DNA from: Candidatus Poribacteria bacterium
GTDB taxonomy: Bacteria; Poribacteria; WGA-4E; WGA-3G
Direction: 5' to 3'
Length of the DNA stretch: 64,000 nt
Assembly: GCA_012270865.1 (NCBI GenBank)
Contig: JAAXHL010000100.1
Coordinates: 19,896 to 83,895, forward strand
The position numbers were made by a program, and so were the translations under genes. The notes beneath the pieces are model-generated. The model saw only the letters and a program-made list of their open reading frames with translations. It was not told where the DNA came from and ran no database searches. This document shows positions 19,090-26,133 of this stretch, piece by piece. Within the stretch, counting starts at the first letter, position 1. Each line of letters opens with the position of its first letter.

Positions 19090-20040
19090 TCACTCACTAT
19101 TTTTCAGATACTTATAGAGATCGCTGTCCGTTGTGAGGATGAGTTTCGTACTCGCGGCGGTTGTCTTTCGATACGTCTCTAAAGTCTGAATAAACGCATA
19201 GAACTCCGGGTCTTGACCGTGTGCTTCGGCATAAATCTGGATGGCTTGTGCATCGGCATCCCCTTTAATCTGTTCTGCCTCTTTATATGCCTCTGACTGG
19301 ATGCGCTTCAACTCCTTCTGTTTCTGCCCCATGATGTTCGCGGCTTCGCCTTCGCCTTCCGATTTGTACTTCTCAGAGATACGTTGACGCTCCGAAATCA
19401 TCTGGTCAAAGACTTTCTTGCGGACTTCGTCTACATAGTTAATGCGTTTTATTTGAACATCGACGAGTTCAACGCCGTATTGCGGAACAGTCTCCTGTAC
19501 TTTCTCAAGTATCATGCGTGTAATCCGTTCCCTGCCGATCTGAATCTCTTCCAGCGGTTCACCAGATTGCCCCTCTTCTCCTTCGAGTACTTCGAGATCG
19601 AGGCTTAGGACGCGGTTTGAATCGCGCACGACTTCGATTAGGAGTTGTGCGGTTACCAAATCCCGCGCTGCGGAATCGATGATGTCATCTAAACGGGACT
19701 GTGCGAACTGTTCTGTTCCGAGTGCTTGATAGAATTTGAGGGCATCTTTAATACGCCACCGTGCTGTGGTATCAAGCCAGATGAACCGTTTGTCCTTTGT
19801 CGGAATCTGGTTCGGGGACCCGTCCCATTCGAGGACACGTTTCTCGAAACGATGGACCTGCTGAATGAAAGGTGTTTTGAGTTTTAATCCGGCGGTAACA
19901 ATAGGCTGTCCGACAGGACGACCGAATTCGGTAATGACGACCTGCTCGCCTTCGTAGACGACATAGAACATTCCTGCAGCGACTGGAACGGCTAAAATTA
20001 TAACGATAATCACGGGGATCAATATCTTTTTCGATTTCAT
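19090..20040 (-). CDS. hflC: HflC-like membrane protease modulator
   Basis: 316 residues of the SPFH/band-7 family. One transmembrane helix (ILIPVIIVIILAVPVAA) lies at the N-terminus, then the band-7 domain (VVYEGEQVVITEFGRPV, DTTARWRI) and a C-terminal Ala/Glu-rich helix (SEGEGEAANIMGQKQ). HflC pairs with HflK to form a membrane cage that restrains FtsH protease. The ATG at 20040 gives the usual short cytoplasmic end and has AAGGAA upstream. An in-frame GTG at 20088 overlaps the hflK stop as GTGA and could be the real, coupled start. Confidence 0.88.
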   Translation of the reverse strand: MKSKKILIPVIIVIILAVPVAAGMFYVVYEGEQVVITEFGRPVGQPIVTAGLKLKTPFIQQVHRFEKRVLEWDGSPNQIPTKDKRFIWLDTTARWRIKDALKFYQALGTEQFAQSRLDDIIDSAARDLVTAQLLIEVVRDSNRVLSLDLEVLEGEEGQSGEPLEEIQIGRERITRMILEKVQETVPQYGVELVDVQIKRINYVDEVRKKVFDQMISERQRISEKYKSEGEGEAANIMGQKQKELKRIQSEAYKEAEQIKGDADAQAIQIYAEAHGQDPEFYAFIQTLETYRKTTAASTKLILTTDSDLYKYLKNSE

Positions 20041-20084
20041 ATTTTTTAATTTTCCTTGCGGTTCGGTTAGGTGGGAATGTTCCC

Positions 20085-21071
20085 TCACGGTTTTTGTTCG
20101 TTGAGTTGTAGAAGTGGGATAGGTAAGTTGGTTTTACTGTCAATCACATAAATCTCTTGGATCTGTGGTAAAACCTCTTGCATGGCTTCGAGATAGAGCC
20201 GTTGGCGGGTGACCTCTTTCGCCTTCTGGTATTCTGTGCGTATCGCCTTGAACCGGTCGGCATCGCCTTGTGCCTCGTTTACGCGTTTGAGTGCGTAACC
20301 TTGCGCCTCCGAAATCTGCTGTGCTGCCACCCCTTTCTCTTTGGGTACAGATTGGTTGTAATCGCGCCACGCTTCGTTGATCAGACGTTCCTTCTCCTGT
20401 TTCGCTTCGTTGACGGCGTTGAACGCTGCTTTCACGGTTTCCGGTGGATTGACATCTTGCAAGGTCACTGTTGCGACATCTAAACCTGTCTGATAGAGAT
20501 CGAGCAGTTGCTGTAGATGTTGTTCAACTTCTGCGGCAATTTCGATACGACCGACGGTTAGCACCTCGGTCACAGTCCGGTCGCCAACGATTCGGCTCAT
20601 GACGGATTCTGAGAGGTCTCGCAAAGCGCGCTGCGGATTCCGTACAGAAAACAGGAAACTTTTCGGGTCCTTGATTTTATACTGCACCACCCATTCAACA
20701 TCGGCGATACTCAGGTCGCCTGTCAGCATCAGAGATTCCTCCGAATAGTCGCGGGTATCGTACTGTGTCCGTACGCCTGCTCGAAGCGTCCGAAATCCGA
20801 ATTCTTCTTTAAAGACTTTCCGGACGGGGACGTTAATGGCTCTCTCAATACCGAGCGGTAGTTTGAAGTGGAGTCCGGGTTCGGCTTGTCGGACAGACTT
20901 TCCGAACATGAGGACGACTGCGATTTCGTCTGCCTCAACGGTATAAAAGCTTGTCGCCAAGCACGCTAAGACGATCACACCGATAACCACAAACAGAATC
21001 CGTTTCGGCGTAATGAGTTGGTTGTAGCCTCGCCTCGTAATTAGTTCCTGGAGTTCTTGTATATCTTGCAT
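20085..21071 (-). CDS. hflK: HflK-like membrane protease modulator
   Basis: 328 residues. A transmembrane helix at about 24-42 (RILFVVIGVIVLACLA) precedes the SPFH domain (YTVEADEIAVVLMFGK, GLHFKLPLGIE, SIADVEWVVQYKI). A long Ala/Glu/Lys/Gln-rich coiled coil (VNEAKQEKERLINEAW) follows. It is the first gene of the hflKC pair, with AAGGAG before the ATG and a promoter at 21110-21138. It lacks the long Gly-rich N-terminal tail of the enterobacterial protein, as is common outside that group. Confidence 0.88.
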   Translation of the reverse strand: MQDIQELQELITRRGYNQLITPKRILFVVIGVIVLACLATSFYTVEADEIAVVLMFGKSVRQAEPGLHFKLPLGIERAINVPVRKVFKEEFGFRTLRAGVRTQYDTRDYSEESLMLTGDLSIADVEWVVQYKIKDPKSFLFSVRNPQRALRDLSESVMSRIVGDRTVTEVLTVGRIEIAAEVEQHLQQLLDLYQTGLDVATVTLQDVNPPETVKAAFNAVNEAKQEKERLINEAWRDYNQSVPKEKGVAAQQISEAQGYALKRVNEAQGDADRFKAIRTEYQKAKEVTRQRLYLEAMQEVLPQIQEIYVIDSKTNLPIPLLQLNEQKP

Positions 21072-21109
21072 AGGAGTTCTCCTTTTTCGTTGTATGTCTT
21101 ACTGAAACA

Positions 21110-21138
21110 ATGATAGCGTCTTTGGTAAAAACAGTCAA
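21110..21138 (-). promoter_or_regulatory. Promoter for hflKC
   Basis: On the minus strand TTGACT (21133-21138), 17 bp, TATCAT (21110-21115), about 40 bp upstream of the hflK ATG. Confidence 0.65.
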
Positions 21139-21311
21139 GAGGAAATGATTGTCGGGACTCTGGTATGGAGAGGAGCGGAAAATTGGAGGTAGGTTAACCT
21201 AAAATCATAATGGTGATCCTTGATGCCTTTGTGCAACGCGTCTAATACGCCTTGAGTCGTGATCTGTTTGCTCGCACGGTCAAGGCGTTTAAGGGGTGTA
21301 TTATCAGGGTG

Positions 21312-21548
21312 TCACTCGTTTCCGTTTGCGTTAAAGGCGAACTGTGTATCTATTTCGTCTAAACTTTGCGCGGTCATGGCTTGTTCTAAGAGTGTATCGA
21401 GGCGTGTTAGGTTGTCGATATTGCGGATTTCACGTGAAAGCGTTTCAGGTACATGCTGAAATTGGAGCTGCAGGAGTTTGAGTACCGCGTCCTGTTTGCC
21501 TTCCGCTTTGCCTTGTTCTATGAGAAATTCGGCTGTCGTCTGTGCCAT
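21312..21548 (-). CDS. Small DUF4351-like protein
   Basis: 78 residues resembling the C-terminal DUF4351/Rpn-type tail (EQGKAEGKQDAVLKLLQLQF, then a helix ending EQAMTAQSLDEID). That tail usually sits behind a PD-(D/E)XK nuclease domain in Rpn family recombination-promoting nucleases. The nuclease part is absent. It has AAGGAG upstream and a promoter (21576-21604), so it looks like a stand-alone expressed gene or a remnant with a captured promoter. It lies directly outside the left inverted repeat of the CRISPR-Cas locus. Confidence 0.6.
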   Translation of the reverse strand: MAQTTAEFLIEQGKAEGKQDAVLKLLQLQFQHVPETLSREIRNIDNLTRLDTLLEQAMTAQSLDEIDTQFAFNANGNE

Positions 21549-21575
21549 CGTTTCTAACTCCTTATCGTCTTGAAA

Positions 21576-21604
21576 AGTATAACATAGGAATCCCGAAAAA
21601 TCAA
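21576..21604 (-). promoter_or_regulatory. Promoter for the small DUF4351-like gene
   Basis: On the minus strand TTGATT (21599-21604), 17 bp, TATACT (21576-21581). It ends 5 bp from the left inverted repeat at 21609. Confidence 0.6.
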
Positions 21605-21608
21605 CACG

Positions 21609-21718
21609 ATCTAGCGAAACCTAGCGAAATCTAGCGAAAATTTCAGCGTTTTTTCAAAATACATAACATATATAAAGTATTAATACCTACAAAAAGGACA
21701 ACACCAAAAACGGACAAT
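21609..21718 (+). repeat. Left inverted repeat bounding the CRISPR-Cas locus
   Basis: About 110 bp that match the reverse complement of 35518-35626 over their whole length, with roughly a dozen mismatches and a 2-bp gap by eye. Both copies start with three tandem CTAGCGAAA units. Both share ATTTCAGCG, ACATAACATATATAAAGT and AAAAACGGACAAT. The pair encloses the array, all cas genes and the WYL regulator (13.9 kb). Confidence 0.85.
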
Positions 21719-21763
21719 TGAATGGCTGTATGACTCCGAGTCTTGGGAACTGAACACAGACTC

Positions 21764-24286
21764 GTTTCAATCTCGTAATCAAGAATCTTTTATTTTCAAG
21801 GCAATACGTAATTAACGTGAGTTTGATAATTAAACGTGGGTTGGAGAATAAAATACAATATGGACGTAGGTTGGGTTGAGCGGTAAAGTCCCAGTCTCAC
21901 TTTCGCTATACACAGCACTCCGTTCTTCAATGAACCGTTGGGGTAGATAGGTGTAGCGAAACCCAACATCCCAAACCATGTCGGTCTCATAATGCGTTGG
22001 GTTTCACTCGGTTTGTGGTGATTTCCGGTTTCTTTGTTCTTGAAAACGCTGTGCTATGTGTGATTTTCAGTAAGTCTCCGTTCAACCCAACCTACGGAAG
22101 CTTCAATTTTTATTTTCAAACTCACGTTAATTACTGTTCGGGCTTAATTATCTCAGCGTTTCAATCTCGTAATCGAGAATCTTTTCTTTTCAAGTCAGAT
22201 GGCTTGGTGAATTGGCGGATTCAGATAAAATGTTTCAATCTCGTAATCGAGAATCTTTTCTTTTCAAGCGAAGTGCCTTTTTAGGCTGAAATCTAAAGCG
22301 TGTCCAGTTTCAATCTCGTAATCGAGAATCTTTTATTTTCAAGGCAAATGGATGGTTATTTCTTGACGGTTACTTTTGGAGGTTTCAATCTCGTAATCGA
22401 GAATCTTTTATTTTCAAGACCCATGTCGGACTCGCAGACAGGCTACTGCCTTCCTCGTTTCAATCTCGTAATCGAGAATCTTTTCTTTTCAAGAACCACC
22501 CAAACCTGTATCCTGAAAAGGTGTCTGTTTTAGTTTCAATCTCGTAATCGAGAATCTTTTCTTTTCAAGGAACACGCGCTGCTAACCGAGACTGAAGAAG
22601 AAGCACATGGTTTCAATCTCGTAATCGAGAATCTTTTCTTTTCAAGGCAAGGAGAGCAAGAAATCACAGCAGGAAAACAATCTGGTTTCAATCTCGTAAT
22701 CGAGAATCTTTTCTTTTCAAGGAACCACTATGTGATCCAGTCGGGTTGGAATATCGTTGTTTCAATCTCGTAATCGAGAATCTTTTCTTTTCAAGTCGTC
22801 ATTGGAATATGGGACGGACATCGTGTATGCGAAGTTTCAATCTCGTAATCGAGAATCTTTTCTTTTCAAGATATTCTCATGGTAAACCTCTATGAGTAGG
22901 CACGTCCCCGAGTTTCAATCTCGTAATCGAGAATCTTTTCTTTTCAAGCTTGCGTGCTATAATTGAAGCGGGTTCACAGTTTGAGTTTCAATCTCGTAAT
23001 CGAGAATCTTTTCTTTTCAAGACAACAGTAGCACCGCCAGTGACAATCGCCCCTGTGATGTTTCAATCTCGTAATCGAGAATCTTTTCTTTTCAAGGAAA
23101 TATCCAATCCGTACCCCGATTGCCAATTGGACGTTTCAATCTCGTAATCGAGAATCTTTTCTTTTCAAGGTCATAAGGCGTTGTGTCTACAAAGAGGTTT
23201 TTAATCGTTTCAATCTCGTAATCGAGAATCTTTTCTTTTCAAGAATCTCAAAGGTATCACTGGACGCGAATTTTTTGTAGGTTTCAATCTCGTAATCGAG
23301 AATCTTTTCTTTTCAAGGTCACATACCCATCGGTGTGCGTCAGGGGCCATTCACCGCTAATGTTTCAATCTCGTAATCGAGAATCTTTTCTTTTCAAGCA
23401 ACACAGAACGAAAATACTGGACACGCTTTGACTGGGTTTCAATCTCGTAATCGAGAATCTTTTCTTTTTAAGACGTTCAGTTTTCGGGTGGCTCATTTGT
23501 TGATGTCACTGGTTTCAATCTCGTAATCGAGAATCTTTTCTTTTCAAGCACATCGGTCGCCTTGATAAACTTGCGGATCGCATGTTTCAATCTCGTAATC
23601 GAGAATCTTTTCTTTTCAAGTCCGATGTTCTCAACCTTTTCAGGTATCAACATTTCTGTTTCAATCTCGTAATCGAGAATCTTTTCTTTTCAAGTCCTGC
23701 CCGGCGGTGGGTTTGAGGGCATATCACCACAGTTTCAATCTCGTAATCGAGAATCTTTTCTTTTCAAGAGGAACAGGTAGAATTCATCAAGGAACACGGC
23801 ATTCCGGTTTCAATCTCGTAATCGAGAATCTTTTCTTTTCAAGCCGCTATCAAGATACGTTCCGCTTCCTTGTAATTCAGTTTCAATCTCGTAATCGAGA
23901 ATCTTTTCTTTTCAAGGCCACCCGACAAAAACGAAACATCAACGATAAACGCGTTTCAATCTCGTAATCGAGAATCTTTTCTTTTCAAGGCGTTCTTTTG
24001 CTTGTCAATATGCCCGTAGTGCTTAATGTTTCAATCTCGTAATCGAGAATCTTTTCTTTTCAAGTTTGCCTTGCCGAACCGTCCGCTTCAAATGGTCATA
24101 GTTTCAATCTCGTAATCGAGAATCTTTTCTTTTCAAGCGTGAGTTTACCAACGGCAAGGGTGCATTACACCATGTTTCAATCTCGTAATCGAGAATCTTT
24201 TCTTTTCAAGTAAAGGTGAAGATGCAACAGGATATACCGGCGATGTTCAGTTTCAATCTCGTAATCGAGAATCTTTTCTTTTCAAG
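21764..24286 (-). CRISPR. Subtype I-D CRISPR array, 30 repeats
   Basis: Thirty copies of a 37-bp repeat that on the plus strand begins GTTTCAATCTCG and ends TTTTCTTTTCAAG. Read on the minus strand it ends ATTGAAAC, the typical 8-nt crRNA 5' handle, and contains the hairpin TCTCG-ATTA-CGAGA, a substrate for Cas6. Transcription is therefore on the minus strand with the leader at the right, next to cas2. Spacers are 35-41 bp, with one of 44 bp (23318-23361). Repeats at 21764, 22307 and 22382 carry TTTTATTTT and the first has a second change, as expected at the old, leader-distal end; the repeat at 23436 has one C-to-T change. The most distal spacer is split by a MITE. Confidence 0.98.
21808..22134 (-). 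mobile_element. MITE-like element inserted in the oldest spacer
   Basis: A 327-bp element with perfect 19-bp terminal inverted repeats (gtaattaacgtgagtttga at 21808-21826 and its complement at 22116-22134) and no coding capacity. It lies between repeats 1 and 2. Removing it with one copy of a TA duplication leaves a 34-bp spacer, close to the other spacers. Its core is the 'gtaggttgggttga' dispersed repeat, and a second full-length but diverged copy lies in inverted orientation at 28463-28770. Confidence 0.8.
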
Positions 24287-24483
24287 AGCCGTCCATCGGA
24301 ACCCTTGCCGCACGTGCCTCAACCTTATGCGTTTCTGTGAGCGAGGGACTTTGCCATATCCATAAACGCAGAACACATCGCAATAAAAGACTGAATGCAC
24401 GGTCCATAAGGGTCTCTACCTCTCTATGAGGGACCAAGGTTTTTTGGTCTCCTTCCGCAGACAGAATTAACTTTCTATGTTAA
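24287..24483 (-). promoter_or_regulatory. CRISPR leader
   Basis: About 195 bp between the pre-crRNA promoter and the first repeat on the minus strand. It contains a short hairpin (ACCAA/TTGGT) and is A+T-rich at the promoter side. No gene. Confidence 0.65.
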
Positions 24484-24512
24484 TTTTAGACAATATAAGA
24501 CTGTTTGTCAAG
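24484..24512 (-). promoter_or_regulatory. Pre-crRNA promoter overlapping the cas2 3' end
   Basis: On the minus strand TTGACA (24507-24512), 17 bp, TAAAAT (24484-24489). It overlaps the last codons of cas2 and points into the leader and array, so the array can be expressed independently of the cas operon. Confidence 0.7.
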
Positions 24513-24758
24513 TCCTTTTTTTAAGCCGATCCGGTCAATCTGTTTCTCACAGGCTGCACAGAGATGATAAAAGGTGATCGTATCCTCCTGCAAATCAATC
24601 ACTTTCTCTAACCGATCTTGGAGACGTAGCAGTGCGCGTCGATCGGTGTTGCACTCGAACACGCTAAACTGGATGCGACTGCCAAAGTCCTTGAGGATTT
24701 TGGCGACTTTGTTTCGACGTTTGTCATCTGTAATGTCGTAAGCAACTGTGTAATGCAT
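24486..24758 (-). CDS. cas2: CRISPR-associated endoribonuclease Cas2
   Basis: 90 residues from MHYTVAYDITDDKRR, with the Cas2 ferredoxin-like pattern and the conserved YDITDD strand end. Cas2 dimers bridge Cas1 dimers during spacer integration. The frame is intact, but its start is odd: a 19-bp tandem duplication (24743-24780) puts 26 nt between GGAGGA and this ATG. The ATG at normal distance (24777) is out of frame and reaches a stop after 17 codons. Translation is therefore probably weak. Cas1 next door is truncated, so Cas2 may have no working partner. Confidence 0.9.
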   Translation of the reverse strand: MHYTVAYDITDDKRRNKVAKILKDFGSRIQFSVFECNTDRRALLRLQDRLEKVIDLQEDTITFYHLCAACEKQIDRIGLKKGLDKQSYIV

Positions 24759-24780
24759 CAACAACTGTGTAATGCATCAA
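24743..24780 (-). repeat. 19-bp tandem duplication at the cas2 start
   Basis: Two perfect copies of caactgtgtaatgcatcaa (24743-24761 and 24762-24780). Each contains an ATG of the cas2 type, but only the downstream one is in the cas2 frame. Confidence 0.9.
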
Positions 24781-24800
24781 CAACTCCTCCATCCCTCACA

Positions 24801-25242
24801 CTACCGCACTGTCAGCGGCGTATATTGCTCAATTTCACCCGTCAAATATTTCGCAAGGAGCCGGACTTGCAATTCCATTGCCCTACGAAATGTGAGTTTA
24901 TACTTAAATACTGGGTGCGTGATGGTTTCGTTCTTTCGGGTTTCATACGCTGCATAGAACACTTTCCGCCGATGGTCTTTGAGATACCAACCGCCGTGTG
25001 ATTCTCTGAAATCTTCAGGTTTGATGCGTCGGTTGTTGATGAGCGTAATCACCACGGAGTCTGCGATAACGGGTCGGAATTCCTCCATCAAATCGAGGGC
25101 GAGGCACGGTTTGCCATACTTCAATTGGTGAAAGAACCCGATATAAGGGTCTAACCCGACCGTCTGAATTGCGGAGATGATATCTGCGGTGAGCAACGAA
25201 TAGGCGAAACTCAGTAACGCGTTGGTTGGATCTGCTGTAGGT
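24801..25242 (-). pseudogene. cas1: Truncated cas1 (C-terminal half only)
   Basis: The frame starts around ADPTNALLSFAYSLL and continues through GLDPYIGFFHQ, CLALDLMEEFRP, NETITHPVF and a normal C-terminus. This matches the last 145 or so residues of a roughly 330-residue Cas1. The His of GFFH and the Asp of LALDL, two of the three metal ligands, are present. The whole N-terminal domain and the third ligand, the Glu, are gone. No start codon with a ribosome binding site serves this frame: the only good one upstream (25278) begins the cas4 remnant in another frame. Integrase activity is not expected. Confidence 0.85.
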
Positions 25243-25278
25243 GTTGATTTGTGAAAGTGGGATATAGGTTTCTGACAT
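25240..25278 (-). pseudogene. cas4: cas4 start remnant (about 13 codons)
   Basis: AAAGGAG and an ATG introduce MSETYIPLSQINT, which matches the characteristic N-terminus of Cas4 nucleases (Y-I-P-L-S then Asn before the first Cys cluster). After this the sequence switches to cas1 DNA in a different frame; the read-through product would be an 87-residue nonsense peptide ending at 25015. Cas4 normally lies exactly here in subtype I-D, between cas6 and cas1. The remnant is short, so the call leans on position. Confidence 0.6.
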
Positions 25279-25290
25279 CTGAAATCTCCT

Positions 25291-26121
25291 TTAATCGACG
25301 CGCCGCGTCTGTCCCATCCCCATTGTAGTTTTATAACCCGTTCCGCAATAGAACGCGAAATCGGCTAAACAGTTCACGGCACGGAGTTGCTCGGTGTCAA
25401 GCGAATCTTCGGGATAGAAAACACAGGCGCAGGTTCCGACCCACCCAGATTCTATATGCTTTCCAAAATGTTGTCGTTTCGATTCGGCGGCGACGCTGGT
25501 CACTTGTCCATGCTCATTAATGAACGTCAAGATTTCGGTTTTATCAAGTTTCATAGGTGCGAAGGCGTTCCATTTATTGACCCAACTCTGATAGCATCGA
25601 GTGAGATCCACATAAGCATCGTTGCGGGTTTTCTGTCCACGCGGTGTCATTCTACGAAACGCTGTCGGTGAATAGAAACGGAAGCTCATCCGGGTATCCG
25701 TTTTTGCGGATTCGACGAGTTCGGCGTAGGTTTCGCTTTTGCTCCAGCTTCGTTCCTCTGTGGCGTGTGAGACCATCTGTCTGACCTGAAAGACTGCCTC
25801 TCCTAAGCGGATGGGTGGCATTGTGAGCGTCAAGAAGGCTTTTCCGAAGTGTTGAAACAGTTCGTCATCAAGGAACGTGAATCGGAGTTTACACTCGGTG
25901 CCTGCTCTGATGTGGAGTCGGTTATTCCGTTTTTTCGCCTTTGCGATGAGCGGTGAAACGGTGAACGGTTTTTGTGCGGCGTGTGCGTGAACGGCTTCCG
26001 CGACCTCTGGATTGCTCTTTTTGAGGATAGAGAGGAACGCTGCGTGTGCGTGGTGTCCCATGGTAGGGCGGAGTGTTACATCGGTTTCGGGTATAAGTGA
26101 GATAAGCGTGCTGATGGGCAT
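25291..26121 (-). CDS. cas6: CRISPR RNA endonuclease Cas6
   Basis: 276 residues. The C-terminus has the Cas6 glycine-rich signature GTGYKTTMGMGQTRR, which binds the crRNA repeat. Two ferredoxin-like halves are typical of the family; His-22, -23 and -25 near the N-terminus are candidates for the catalytic His. Cas6 cuts the pre-crRNA at the base of the repeat hairpin and leaves the AUUGAAAC handle. AAGGAG lies before the ATG, and the gene begins 12 bp after cas3'. It appears intact. Confidence 0.9.
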   Translation of the reverse strand: MPISTLISLIPETDVTLRPTMGHHAHAAFLSILKKSNPEVAEAVHAHAAQKPFTVSPLIAKAKKRNNRLHIRAGTECKLRFTFLDDELFQHFGKAFLTLTMPPIRLGEAVFQVRQMVSHATEERSWSKSETYAELVESAKTDTRMSFRFYSPTAFRRMTPRGQKTRNDAYVDLTRCYQSWVNKWNAFAPMKLDKTEILTFINEHGQVTSVAAESKRQHFGKHIESGWVGTCACVFYPEDSLDTEQLRAVNCLADFAFYCGTGYKTTMGMGQTRRVD

Positions 26122-26133
26122 AGATGGTTCTCC

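Noticed and set aside
22300..23970. Open frames across the array encoding repeated FNLVIENL or FQSRNRESFLF peptides
   Set aside because: They are translations of the CRISPR repeat itself and have no start signals.
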